A stretch of DNA of 64,000 nt from Datnioides undecimradiatus (lineage: Eukaryota > Chordata > Actinopteri > Lobotiformes > Datnioididae). A program made the translations under genes and the position numbers. Below are positions 1 to 12,619 of the stretch, one piece after another. Position 1 is the stretch's first letter; the number at the start of each line of letters is the position of its first letter. Location: the NCBI GenBank assembly GCA_008933995.1, contig WARS01000046.1:10616526-10680525 (forward strand), read 5' to 3'. The notes beneath the pieces were generated by a model. The model was not told where the DNA came from, did not search any database, and saw only the letters and a list, made by a program, of their open reading frames with translations.

Positions 1-56
1 CAGTTCTTGTATGGCTGAAATGGTATATTTGAAACATTAATGCTGATTGTATATAA

Positions 57-201
57 TTTGACCATTACTCATTTCTTGATTTGCTGTATTTTCCCACAGC
101 TGGACTAGATCTTGGACTACCTTGTGCTGAGGGGTCCTTGGATGGACCATGTGATCTGCGGAGGTCTGGCCAGGACGGGATGATTTGGCACTGCTAATAA
201 A
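57..201 (+). CDS. Candidate terminal exon (partial gene, unidentified)
   Basis: A pyrimidine-rich stretch ends in a good splice acceptor (TTTTCCCACAG, AG at 98-99). From base 100 one frame stays open for 31 full codons, starting GLDLGLPCAEGS and ending GMIWHC, with stop TAA at 195-197. The stop overlaps a perfect polyadenylation signal AATAAA at 196-201, and T- and GT-rich sequence follows to about 265, as expected downstream of a cleavage site. The first two exon bases would finish a split codon, so an upstream exon would lie outside the window. The same frame is open back to 57, so 46 codons without a stop could be chance in AT-rich DNA. I do not recognise the peptide. This is the best candidate for host coding sequence here, but it is unproven. 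Confidence 0.3.
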
Positions 202-3200
202 CATTTTTTTTGTCCAAGCTGAATTTACGGTGTTTTTATTCAAGTGTTGTTTTCTGCGTCTGAAACATGATAAAGCTGAGGGCAAAAATGTTAACACTGC
301 TGGTGAAACAAAACAATATATTACAGGTTTTTCAGCCACTGTCAATCAAATACTGCTAAATGTAAATACACAAACTAAGCACCATCTGTTCTACCACAGT
401 TAAATACTTGAGCATTTCTGTAAACTTTTGAGAAATTACATTCTGATTATTCGTCTGCACATATAATCCTTGAATTAGGGCTATATTTTATTGGGAAATA
501 TTAAATAACTACCAGATCATTATTTTCCCGCAGCTAGCTTCAAACTCCTAAATAGAAGTTGGATGCACATTTTGGTTTTAGAGTGCATGAGGTGTTAAAT
601 TGCTCACAACTTCTCTGATGAATCTCTTAAACTCAAAAAGCTGGATGGTATGCACTCCTTGGGGCCATTGAGGATTAAAAGTGCAGACCTGCCGTGAATA
701 TATTTGTGAAATTTCACATATTTACTATGTTTTGCAGACTGGTTGCTGTTTACACTGCATGTTTTATTTATGTCCATATGCAAATGTATACAAAATATTA
801 GAGACATCTGCCAGTTTATTAGTTCAGCGCAGTGTGCAGGCTCGAAAAGCCTCTGAGGAATAAAACTAGTTGCAGTGCTGCCAAAATGTAAAGTATATCT
901 TGCCAGCCTATAGCGTCACCAGGAAAAAAACATTTTTCCCCACTAAATATGTGCAGTATGTGTTGGCATTGTGTTTATAATTGGTGGATAACAGCAGCAG
1001 AGTGGGGTTTGTATCCTTGGAAACCACTACACATTAGGGAGGAGGAATTTAATATTGTAGTTGCTCTCATTTGACACAAAAAATCCCAAACAATGAAGTG
1101 GAAACTAAATTTTAAGGCTTAATTATCAGATGGTCACACTTCTCTGTAAACGACCATTAAGGGATATTTACAGAGCTGTTTCACGAGAAATGAAGTGATA
1201 CAATGGACCCCTGTGGCTGTTCATATAATAACAAATGGCACTGCAGTAAAGAGCAACTGATTAATTTCAAAGTCAGCATGCGATCTCATGAAACGGCTAC
1301 CCCCCTCCCTTACATCCAAGAAATGGTAACATGCTGAGATATTGGTCTTTGTCAAAATAAATGAAATCTGATAGGCTCCCCTGCAGTGTGGCTAATTGCT
1401 TAGTACCTTGTGACCTAGGCTACCAGACTTTAAATATTGAGTAAGGTCATTGCAAGCACCAATCAACTGTTGTCCTGCATACTCCAAATTTGTTTTGTAC
1501 TCTTCTGGATCTGTTGTCAAAGGAATTCTATGCAGACATAGACTTAAAGGCAAAGATTTCCTTATGTAATTCATGCCCCCCCCCCAGTGTGTAATGTGTG
1601 AATCACTAGATGGCAGCAGCACTCAACATTCATGACTCAACACTGGCAGCGATGAGAATGGGCTTAGTACTCAGAAATCCCATGTATGCATTCAGATATT
1701 CTTAGCATTTATCCTATGTAGAGAACCACCAAAGAATCTTAAACGTTTGGTGAATGCGAGGTTTCAGGCTGGATGATATAAATAACTGTCAAAAAGGCTG
1801 AAAGAGTGCTGAAGATATTTTTCTCAGGTATATGCTTGTCTTCTCACTCATGTGAAACACTTTCTGGTATTTAGATAGAATTCACATAGTGTATTTAGAT
1901 ATCATCTTGCACTTTGCTGATTTGTCAGCTGGAGGTTTGCGCTTTGGTCCTATTTAATCTGTGGCAGCAAATAAATGATGTTTGTCAGAATCCTGTTTAT
2001 CATAAAAAACAGATCTCTTTGTGCACAGCAGGATTAAGATGGAACTTTAATGATCCCAATGGGGAAACTGGAATGAGGCAAAGAACAATTAAGTTCACAG
2101 AAAAGTGAAGGTGAAATGATCACACGACCTATGGTTTCAGCACCAGATTCTGATTAATAAATAAGAAGAACAGTGTACAGACAAATTGCAAATCTGCAGT
2201 AGTACCTTTTATGATGAGGAAATGAAAATCAAATATGTGTACAAAATGAAAAATAAGTCAAAGAAAATGAAATGTACACAAAAAATATGCACATTAATAA
2301 ATACATGAGGAATTGAAGATAGGCATCACTATCCCATCGAGATCTTCAAGTGGAGAGCACAGTATGTGCCTTGTTAGATGGAGCATGTCTGTGTACATTA
2401 AATGTTTATGTATGTATTACATAAGCACTAACTCATATGCATAAGGGAGAGTTTGTGATGACTATGTGCTTAAACACAAGCTTGGCAGAAGCCGGGTCTG
2501 GTTGGACAGAGGGAGCTGAACACACAAGTGCCCTTCGTTGCATCAGTCCACTACGGAGGCGGCAGGAAGGTGTTGTCTTTGATGTTCAGTTTAATTTTTC
2601 ACCAGTGTAATAATGCTCTTGTTATGCTGCCTCCACTGCCACACCACGGCCAAGACAACTGACTGATTCGACACATTGAAAAGTCTGTTTCATCCAACCC
2701 AAGGCCTTTATTGTTCAGTGCTTGTGTGTGCACTGGTAAAATGTAAACCCAGTTTGTTTATTCTATTCACAGCTAAGTTAAGCAGTGAGAGATGTCTGAG
2801 GTTTGAAAAGATGAAAAAGGGCACTGGCCATATGCAATGGGGCACTATGAGGCAGAAAGTTGGGATGCTTTAATGGTAAAACAGTGCAAATTCCTAAGTT
2901 ACCCTGTAAGTCATTATTTAGTCCGCTATAGGGGCACTATATGAGGCACTGCATCATGTTTTCTGCACTAAAATTGTATGATATATGGCACTACATGATA
3001 TTGTCTCCACTGGAAAGGTAGCACATTGCTTTCGCTTGTGTTTGTTTGTGTAACATTGACAATGTATGCTGAAACTGTTTCACTAACAAGCATTTTGATA
3101 AATACAAATAAATGTTTACATATTTTTTCAACTCATTGGTGATATATGCCATAGATGACGCAAGCAGTGAAAATAGTATTTCATCCATATGATTTTATGC

Positions 3201-6095
3201 TCGCAATTTTTTTTTTATTTTGGTAATATTTGGCATATATTTGATTTGAGTATATTATGCACAACATGAAACAACTGCAAAAATAGGTTTTCTTAAAAAA
3301 TATATATATATCATGGTGTCAACTTGACAAGCTGTTTTCTTTCATTTTTGTAAGGCTCAGCAGTGGTGGGGGTTTTTTTTTAGCAACAGCATGACAATTT
3401 TAAGTGAATTTACAATTGTCAAATTGTTGAATAGAGTCTGCTGGAAAATTTGCCAAGTAAAAATAATAATAATGTTGCAGCTCCCAGGGTCTTGTGGGCG
3501 ATTAGAAATAAGAATTCAGTTCAAGTCATATCAATTCAGCTGTTTTGAGTTGGTATTCACATGGCCAATGAAGTGTGAACCCTAGACTTTTAATCTGTTT
3601 TTATTAAAATAGTGCTAATCTGAAAATTAGCCAATGTCTAGGGAACAAATCAGATCATTACCATTTTTGACACTAAACTGATTGCAATTATCAGTTTTCC
3701 CTGGTAGACTCTTATTTTAGTTTAACTTTAATGTGCAGTCAGAAAAGTTACTTTAAATGGTTTTCTGGACATCTTATGAATAACCTGCAATTATAATAGT
3801 GTTCAAACTTAGTATTCACTATTATTTTTTTTACTGTAAATACAAATGTTTTGCTTGTGCTTGAGTATATAATTCAATACATGGTAATAACTTTTTGTGG
3901 AGTCTTGTGGCATTAAGTACTGATCCTTTCAATTCAATATGTAATGTGATGACTTTTCCATTGGTAGCAGTGCATGGTATGTTAATATGATGTGGAGCAG
4001 TGGTCTGAAGGTTGTAATTGTTTTTACCCTCAGATGGATCAATGTTTCTGATTCAGTGTTTCCAGATGGCCCAGCAGCCCACAGCTCATCCTCTGAAAGT
4101 TCTCAGTACCAACGTGCTGCTCTTCCTTAAGTGACTTGAATTAAATCTATTTCAAATGACCTGAAATTCATTTATTTGCATTGTTTTGCTGAACTGATGG
4201 AATATATTTGAATTAAATCTATCAGAATTGCTTTCAGCTGAAATGATTTACACGGACATGAATTGATTAAAATTCATTTTAACTGAATAAAACTAAATTG
4301 AATTGGATTACCGTAAGATGCCCAGGTGAGACTCATGTGTCAGGCATCTGGGTGCAGAGGGTGATCTGGGAGGGATGGCACGAGCCTCCAACATATTACA
4401 CCCTACCAGTGAAACTCCTTAGCGTAGAGTGGCAACACCATGTCAGGGAGGCTCATGTGTCCGTTGTCATCCTAAACCAAGAGGAGCCTGCAGGGAAGAA
4501 ACTTTAGGGTCCACATTGAGTAGAGATGTGGTAAAACTTGTAATATTAGCAGCAAGGTACAAAAAAGGTGCAACTGTTAGACCTGAGTCCCATGAAAGTT
4601 CCTCATGCACAAATTAGTGTGTCTCTTACTTAATACCTCACAAAAGTCTGTGGGATCAATCATATTCCAGGTTTTGTGACCATTATGAACCACAGGATAT
4701 TACATTTACATTATACAACTTGCTAGCGTTTTTCATTACACCCCTTGCCTCCTAAAGTTTCTTTCAAACCCCACCCACCCACCCACTCGCAATGACATCA
4801 TCAGTAAATGTGTGAGCAATAAAACGTCATCTTTTGATTCATTGTTTATACCAAAAACGTTGACTAGCATCTCTAGGATTCAAATTCAAAAATAAATAAA
4901 GATGAATTTTCTGAAAGCATTTCCTGACATCTTGAAACCAGTGTTATTAATTCCCGTTTATCTTGATGACATGATCAGACCACTGCACCTTTACCAACAG
5001 TGGATGCTGGTGTGTTGGTGTGTTGCTGCAACGCTGACGATGTGAGAAAAATCGCTTGTTTGTGGTTCCGAAAGACCTGCCTGTGTGCACCCATGTGTGC
5101 ATGTCAAGCCTGTACAAGCTCCCTTGTAAATATATTACTGTGTGCACACTTTGTGGACACAGCCACATCTTAACATTGAAAGTAGAGCTGAATGAAACAC
5201 TAGTCCAAGCATATCAGAAGGGAAAGCTTGTGTGATGGCTTGGGGCCTGAAGTCTCAGTGCTGCTGTGACTGCCAGGCACATCGCTGAGGTCTCACATCC
5301 ATCTCCTAGATTATAGGGAAAATAAGTGAATTGAAGATGTTACGGCGCACTGTTGGCATGGAAACATTCCACTGGGTTTACCTGCTTTCAATTGTTAGAC
5401 CAAGAGGCACTTCTCGCTGCAAGGTTCCTCAAAAGGCCTGTGAGCAAACACGCAGCTCATTCATGTTCTCCCTCAATTTCAACTGAGAGGGATCGGCGTT
5501 GGCTGAGTGGTGTCAAATAAAAGGAAATAAAAAAGTGCAGCAGCCAGTGACAGAAAGATTCACGATATCCTCATTTTCTTTAGCTGACGGTAACTGGAAA
5601 GGTTAAAAAAAAATCCTCAGTAATACATTTATTTATTCTTTTAACAGAAAACATACATCTGTAGCCACAAACATCTGCAGACTACAGTGTTTTCTTGGAT
5701 ATTTCCCCTGTTCCACAGTATCCCCTTGAGAGTTGAGCTGTGTGCTATGCCGGGCTTTATTACAGTCCAGTACAGAGCACCTGCCTGGCTCAATTGTTCC
5801 AGTCAAACAGGTCCTAATTCTCAAACTGCCGTGGAGTAAGCACTATCCTGCTGCAAAGCCTCAATTTAGGCTTAGATGACTTTTGCAAACATTAATTTCT
5901 CCACAGATTCCTAGGGGGGGAATTATGGAAACTGAGAAATTGCTCCTGCAGCGCACGTGACACACATACATTATTCCTGTCACACCGCCGAGAAACGTGT
6001 CCGTAATCTGCAGTCTGATGTCGCACATAGTGACATAAAAAGTCAGTGTTATCAGTTGCTCACTGAAAAAGACTCGCAAGCCAAAGTAAAAGTGT
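202..6095. other. Gene-free stretch, nothing definite
   Basis: AT-rich sequence with many short frames on both strands, none with coding character or splice context. Small items seen: a C tract near 1576-1585, a short TA run near 3301-3311, a CCCA-type tract near 4773-4788, and near 2040-2080 a phrase (ACTTTAATGATCCC) resembling a common fish LINE 3-prime end, too short to assign. Confidence 0.5.
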
Positions 6096-6103
6096 TCAAC
6101 AAG

Positions 6104-6289
6104 CCACAGCAGGTAACACACAGGTGTAATTAATAACACTAATGCTTTCCATTTAGGTGAGCCGGTTCCAGGGTCCTGCTGCATTTTGGCTCTCGGACGC
6201 GGCTTACTGGGGCATTCCAATGGAACACAGCCATCGTTAGTGTTATTAGTTACACCTGTGCCTCTGACAAGTCCAAATGGCTGCTGTGG
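6104..6289. repeat. Long imperfect inverted repeat (hairpin-forming)
   Basis: Two 26-base arms, 6119-6144 and 6235-6260, are reverse complements with two mismatches; each contains the word CACAGGTGTAA as read from the left arm. A further 9-base pair lies outside them (CCACAGCAG at 6104-6112 against CTGCTGTGG at 6281-6289). The 90-base loop carries a weak inner pairing around TTCCATT. This may be a small hairpin-type non-autonomous DNA element (MITE). No target-site duplication could be fixed, and I do not recognise the family. Confidence 0.6.
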
Positions 6290-6300
6290 AAAATCACGTT

Positions 6301-8150
6301 TTCAATTACAGAAGGGTTTGATATGGTTTGTGTGACACTAGATCCACACGTCGTACATTTTCTATAGTTGGCAAGATAAATTTAATGTTTATCTGAAATG
6401 TTTGTGGTCCTGCTTTGATTTCTTGAGAAGCTTTTTTAAAAAAGGTGGAAATTTTGACCCAATCAGAAAAAAGGACACAGTGTCCATAGCAGAAACATTA
6501 GTATGTTGTCTAGATCAATAATCATGTGCCCAATAAGCGCTGATATGTACACTGTGTTTTTTTTCCAGTATATAAAAAGCAGAAAAAATGCTTGTGAAAA
6601 CAATTTGGTCTCACTACAAAGTTGTATAAATAATACTTTACTGAATGTATTCTTTAATAAATAATTAGTTAAATTAGCAGCGTTTTGAATACCGTTCATT
6701 AGACATATTTGTGCAAAATTGTCACACTAATGATGTAGAAAAGAACCGTTCTCATTCCAGCTCAAAAATTCCTAAAATCAGTGGCTGCTTTGATGTCATT
6801 CAGTAAATTATTCCCCACGTAATCCAGTATCAGTCTCAAAAATCCCATATCACTCGTGCTCTAATTAGAAACATAAATGTTCATTTCTACCCCTGATATG
6901 GGCGTCTTTAGCTCTGCTACCAGGGAGCCCAAAACTCCAAAAATAATTTTGGACTGTTGGTTGTCATGTGTTAAAGACAGGTCTAAGTTAGTTGAAGTCT
7001 GAATTGATTTGGCTCTGCTCTGAGACTGTGCAGACAAAGACAATGTCAGGCTGAAACAAATAAGTGGGCAACCTTGAGAAGAATGGTGCAAACACCAAAT
7101 ATGTGAGAATCTGAGGCAGATTAGCTGCGAATTGGTTCAAATGTGTCATTGTTAGCATTTCCAGAAATAGTGCTGCGTTTTCGCTGCTATAATGACCCGA
7201 CACAGCCGACTTCACATTATAGTTACAACAGTAACTACAACAACTCAGACAGTTACCGTATAATTGGTTCAGTGCAGATTCAGTGTCGTCTGTGGTGGAC
7301 GGGATGTTTATCATTTTTCAAAAGCTGCATCTGTCCACGACTGTGTTCCCTTTTACAGTGGTGGTACAGCTGCAAGGCCAAATCATGAAATGCAAAGTAA
7401 AATATCAGAACAAAGTAGATTTCAGTTGTGATTTTATCTTATTTTTATTTTTGGTTGTAAAGTCAAACCCAATTTGTCCTTTTTAACATTTACCTTGCGG
7501 TTCTGATGCACACACACAGGCCGACCATGTGCGTCACAGCAGTTCCAATCTGCACACTTTATAGAGTTTATAGTAAAAAAAAACAACCCAAAAGGCACAA
7601 AAGGATGTATTCTATAAATGATATCAACATGAATATTAATAAGCCTACCTGTGCTGGTTGACTGGAGAATATAAAATGTCTCACCTGTTTGAAGAGGTAG
7701 CCAGATGATCTGCACTTACACCTTTTAGTTCCTGTGTAATTTCACAGCTGAGGTAAAACATGCGGTGCCAGGAATGAAAAATGTGTTGTTTTCTAAATCT
7801 GACAAATGGAAAGAGTATCCTGCTAAATGCTGTTTGGTATTCAGCATGTACTCTTTGGCACAGTGGTAAATTTCATGAATGACACTGTACATGCCGAGGA
7901 CTCCATCAAACATCTGTGCATAGCTGTGGAGGGTCTACTCTTGCAAATGTGTAGATTTAACTCGTGCACACAAATGAGCTTGATTTTAAATGAACAGACC
8001 CAAGCTTCACTTGACCCTTTTAAATGAAAACAAAAGCCCGGCAGATTACATGCATGCCACGGTTTCTTGTTTTCTGCACTTATGAATAAAGAGACTCCTT
8101 CAGCTGATGGGATTTAACATCCCACATTATCATATTATATGACTGTTATT
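6301..8150. other. Gene-free stretch, nothing definite
   Basis: No coding signature, recognised repeat or RNA gene was seen. The sequence is ordinary AT-rich teleost-like DNA with short chance frames. Confidence 0.5.
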
Positions 8151-8207
8151 CTCATGACTCAGTTAATAAATCGCAGTCGAAGAAGATGCTGCAAAACCCA
8201 AACCTAC

Positions 8208-8309
8208 CTGTGGTGGCAGTGTTGCACCACAGCCGGACCAGGAAGCGGGAGGGATGAGGAGGCATGGAAGCGCTGGAAGGTGAGGTGACAGGAGGTGTTG
8301 TGCCGCTCT
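8208..8309 (-). other. Candidate internal exon, minus strand (weak)
   Basis: Read on the minus strand, a CT-rich run (8344-8368) precedes an acceptor-like CCTCCCCAG ending at 8310. After it, 102 bases stay open and end at a strong donor, CAG|GTAGGT (GT at 8207-8206). The frame reads roughly ESGTTPPVTSP and ends CNTATT, rich in Ser, Thr and Pro with no recognisable domain. The length is a multiple of three. This stretch is more GC-rich than its surroundings. Strong splice words also occur by chance, so this is only a candidate. Confidence 0.18.
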
Positions 8310-8348
8310 CTGGGGAGGAGCACTCCAGTCGCAATGAACAACAAAAAA

Positions 8349-8366
8349 GAGAGAGAGAAAGAGAGA
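8349..8366. repeat. (GA)n low-complexity tract
   Basis: Short purine tract of GA units broken by one AA; read on the minus strand it is the pyrimidine run next to the exon candidate at 8208-8309. Confidence 0.8.
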
Positions 8367-8639
8367 TGCAGCCTCGATCAGGCTGTCAGCTCGGGGTATA
8401 TCTAATTGAATACGCCATGCCATTTGAAGTAGTGGTGTACAGCTGGAGCAGAAAAGAGAAGCAGGCGTAGGGCAGGCACAGCGGGAGATCAGCCTTCGCC
8501 AAACAAAAAGACAAATCAAAGAGTGAACACAGAACATGTTCAAACAGATAGCCCTGATCTTTGCTCTGCATTCGACATCTCCCACTGTCTTTAGGTACGT
8601 GCTGCAGCTGGTGGCATAGGAACGCGTGAGAGGAAGAGG

Positions 8640-11355
8640 AGGGGAGGCTGCGAGTCAGTCCTCAAGAGTGGTTTGAGAAATAAATGGAAGGTAAAGAAGA
8701 AGAAGAAAGAGTGACTGGAATATTTGAAATCATATGTTTTTTCAGTCTGATTTGAAAACACACAATGAAGCTAGGTGGCGACTTTGAACTCATGCAGGTT
8801 AAACAACTGTAGACTCTTGCTTGGAGATGCACACGAGACATAATGCGATCATTGGAGGTCAGCGGCTGCTTCGGTGTTTGACTGGTCTGCCATATGTAGC
8901 ATGGCGCAGCACAGTGCTTAGGGGCAGCGGGGGAAAATATTACTCATAAATGGAAAAGATCAAATAGTGGCATTTAACAATCCGCAGAGAAATGGTGTCA
9001 CGGTGGACCCTCGTCTTTCAGCTCTCCTCGGGCTAAGAGGATGTGATGTTCTGTCAGCATTGTAATTTATTTCTCACTCAGGTCATGGCTGGGCAATCAC
9101 ACCATATACTTTACTTTGCTGGGTGGTCTCTGGCTGTAATCCCCCATTACGGTCATGCACATATATGGTATACATTCACTGAGCAAAAGGTATGAATAGG
9201 GCTGTATTCAGACTTTATGCCTCCAAGAGACTAGACAGAGCCATAATTATACCCTTTTATGCAATATGGAAGTGTCTGCCCATAACCATGTCTGTCAATC
9301 TCTTTTGTACACTGGTTTGGATGTTAACCTTTGAATTGACAACGTCTGGCCTGAATATGACCCACGCTAACATTTTTCATTACTCGCATTGAGCAATCTC
9401 CGAGACAGCCTGAGTGGACGTGAATATTTAACATGATTTTGCATGAACATTACAGTGAAGTGCATATTAAATTATATTAAAGAAGCAGGGATATCTCTCA
9501 GTGTGCACTTGATGTCAGTCCCAGGGGATGATGACAGGAGGAGCGGGAGCAGAAATGATGGATCGATCTGTGATTAGCATTTTTTTCAGTAGCGACATGT
9601 AAACATTTGTCAAACGCCGCTGCCGAACTGCTTCCTCTGAATGGTAAATTCCTGAATTGTTTGATATGATAAACAGATGTTCAGTATGGTGAGTGAACAG
9701 CTGCCACCCTCTGATCTTATTAGTAGTTGCTAATTCTTTCCACAGCGCCTCCACTCGTGGAGCGTCTATGTCTTCGGCATCCGATTGCCACACTTTAGCT
9801 GCTCGCTGTCTGTCCGCTCACACTCCGTCGCTAGCACTTGTAATTCAGGAGAGAAAATGAACTGTCACGCATGTTTGATTGTTAAAAGTGGCTGCTGGTT
9901 TCCGTGACAACACCTCCACTGGTTGGGTTTGGAGTAATGGGCAGGCGAGACTTTTTCATCTGAACCTCTCTCTTTTTCTCTCTCTTTCCATTTTGAATAT
10001 TTGAAGGAGGTAATTCAGAAGGAGGACGATTCACTGAGCGACAATGTGACAGATGCAGCTCTATTTTTCCAGGATGAATGTGCGAATGATGCAGCCAGAG
10101 AGGATCAGAGAGAGCGGTCTAAAACCCTGCAGCTCAGATGGAGGCGCAGAGTGCAGGCTTTCCTGCTCACTCCAGTTCCAGCCCTTCTTATTTTTTTATT
10201 AACCCCACTCCTACCATAACCATTACGCCTCTGGCTATTACGCACAACATCTCTGCGGACCGACCAACATGTCAGAAAATGACTGGCATTAAATATGACA
10301 CACAGTCCTTATGCCATCATTGCAGAGAGGGCCATTTTGACTTGACTGAAATGGAGGATGGTGCACAGTGGATATATTTTTTTTTTTGGACAAACAGGCT
10401 TAATGCAACGCTCAAGTCATCTAACTTTCACAGCCTCCCAAATGCACTACTTTTAGGAAACCACAACATCTGCTGCCTCTCAGGATCCGGACAAGCAAGA
10501 AGACGAGCACCTTCGTGAGGTTGATTACCTTCATCCTGTGGCTGAGCAGTGTTTCTAACTGACATGCTCAAAGCTGCGTTTAAAATCAGATCAACAAGCA
10601 TTTGTCGTTGAATGTTGTCTACACAATAACTGTGATCCTTGACTTTTCAATGCTCACTGGTGATTATGTTTTTTGTTGAATTGAAGGTGAACTGATGATT
10701 CCTCAGCATTATAAAGCTGCAATTTCTGTAGAAATGACATGTTCTTGTAAAGAACAGTGCTTTAGATCAGAGGTTATGTAAACTTTCGTTATGTACACAT
10801 CACGTCTACGCCATGATGCACTGAAGTCTGTCCATTTCTATTTCCTGGAATTGCCTCTTGTTCCTTTTACTATATCTTAAGATATTTTCAACCCCTAGAG
10901 GGATTTGGAGAGGTTAAATCACTTGGTTACAGCAAAATGGTTTGTTGCCCACAGCAATGACAAGTACAGGATTAAGAAGTCACGCAGAAAAGATACTATA
11001 GGACATTGTTGTTTGGTGCTGAGATATGTCTTTCCCAGTAGATTCACCGTCTGTTTGCCTGCGGCAGCATGACCTGCCCACTCTCGGCTGTGTGCTGCCG
11101 CTGCACTGGGATCCTCTCTCCTTTTATTGATTCCAGCCTGTCCGCCCACCAGAGGGTCCGATACCAGCTAACATGTTGCAGAGTCCACATATTTAGAGGC
11201 CGGAGGGTATCAGTGGGCCAAACTCTGATTGGCGTAATTGAGAGTGATAGGGATCAGTTAGAGCCAGGTTACAATTGATTAGGTGTGTGTGTGTATAAAC
11301 AGATAGGGGGATCAATGGCGACAATTCAATAGAAATTATAAGCATTTTAACAAGC
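8640..11355. other. Gene-free stretch, nothing definite
   Basis: Several moderately long frames lie here, for example around 10001-10518, but none has a convincing acceptor-donor pair, domain or compositional support. No repeat family was recognised. Confidence 0.5.
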
Positions 11356-11361
11356 ACCAGT

Positions 11362-11827
11362 TGTCAGGGTTTTGAGTTGAGTTCTTCTTCTTTTGTTATT
11401 TCCTGTTTTATTTTGAAAAGTGTTCCCCTTGTGTGTTTCTGTGTACTTGTTTCCTGTTCCTGGTTAGTTGATTGGTCTCAACTGTGTCTCGTTTTCCTGC
11501 CCTCCCCTGTCTATTTAAGTTGTGCCATTGCCTTTGTTGCTGTGTCGGTGCATTTGCTATGTTTGTATCCATGTCCCTGCCATGTTTCCATGTGTTCATG
11601 ATTTATTGCCTTGAGATCATTTTGAGTTTGGATTTCTAGTTTTTGCATTTTTGGTTTTTGGATCTTTACTAACCACGCCTTGTTCGGACTGACTACCTGG
11701 ATTTTGACCCTGCCTGCCTTGACCATCTGTAAGCCTAGCCCATTTAATAAACTGTTAGAAGATCATTTGCGTCCTTGTCCCTGCCTGCATCTGGGTCCTG
11801 CTCTCACCTCATAACCAAGCCTTGTCA
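11362..11827 (+). mobile_element. Solo LTR, Ty3/Gypsy-type
   Basis: A 466-base unit begins TGTCAGGG and ends CTTGTCA, so it has canonical TG...CA ends, and it is flanked on both sides by the same 5-base word CCAGT (11357-11361 and 11828-11832), the target-site duplication expected from LTR integration. Inside, in order: a TATA-like CTATTTAAG near 11511, a C/T-rich transcribed part, the phrase GCCTGCCTTGACC, and a polyadenylation signal AATAAA at 11746-11751. The tail words CCCTGCCTGCATCTGGGTCC are typical of teleost Gypsy LTRs as I know them. No internal gag-pol region adjoins it, so it is a solo LTR left by recombination between two LTRs. Orientation follows the TATA and AATAAA order. Confidence 0.82.
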
Positions 11828-11832
11828 CCAGT

Positions 11833-12505
11833 GAGTGACACCAAGGGTTAAGAAGTGTTATAAATGAATGGCAAGACCTTATTTTAGCTTGTGTGGAAAA
11901 AATTCCTAAAACTTTTGGCCTTTTGAAGTGTAATGCAGGAGACAGTGTGTAAACGTGGACATCTTAACACCGATGATCTCACACCTGAAGCTGTGAATAT
12001 GGCGGTCTAAGCCAGGCTAAACATAAAAGCATATGTCTGTTAAAGCACCTTTGATTCTGGGTTGTGTCGGGTGCTTGGATCCTGATTGCCTGCATGTCTA
12101 AACATCTCCTTCTTCTACCTCAGTACCAGTGCTCTTACTACTATGTCTACTCTAACTGCATGTACAAGTCATCATGTCTAATACTACTACCACTACATCT
12201 TGATGTCATGAACGCACAACCTCTCCTCAAAAAGAAATATTTTACAGCCACCAGCCCATGTGTCTGATTTGATAATTTCCCGACCTACACATCATTTTAT
12301 AGAGCGATATCTTTATTAGCCAATTTGCATATAACTGCTGTAATGTTGGCGTCTCATCACTCATTTTCTCTGCCTATGATGGCCCGCTCTACATCATTAC
12401 ACTTGGATTTGGAGTGGTGCTCAATCAAGCCTCGGGATGTTAATAAAATATGCTGGTTACCAAGATGAGATGAATAATCGCAGGAGTCAAGTATAATTTT
12501 CTAGC
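11833..12505. other. Gene-free stretch, nothing definite
   Basis: No gene or known repeat was seen. Confidence 0.5.
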
Positions 12506-12510
12506 CCCAC

Positions 12511-12600
12511 TGGGTTGAGCGTGCGCAGCCTACGTCACGCCGTGGGAGGGGAGAGCTCGCCTATCAGGGTGGTCGCACACTGGCTCTGATGGTGGCGATG
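12511..12600. promoter_or_regulatory. Candidate CpG cluster with NRF1-like and CRE-like words
   Basis: In CpG-poor surroundings, 12519-12542 holds five CpGs. It includes GCGTGCGCA (12519-12527), close to an NRF1 site, and TACGTCACG (12531-12539), close to a cAMP-response element. More CpGs follow to about 12600. NRF1 and CREB sites usually mark TATA-less promoters or enhancers. I see no matching first exon on either strand, so the role is inferred. Confidence 0.25.
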
Positions 12601-12619
12601 CAAAGGAAGGCAGGCTTGG

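Noticed and set aside
2040..2080. Possible LINE 3-prime phrase ACTTTAATGATCCC
   Set aside because: Too short to assign to a family.
8163..8585. 140-codon minus-strand frame
   Set aside because: Rich in Leu, Ser and Cys with no domain; it arises in a GC-rich patch. Only the short exon candidate inside this patch has splice support.
10001..10219. Acidic frame beginning MKEVIQKEDDSLSDN after a CT-rich run
   Set aside because: Looks protein-like at first, but no AG acceptor joins the CT run to the frame and no donor follows.
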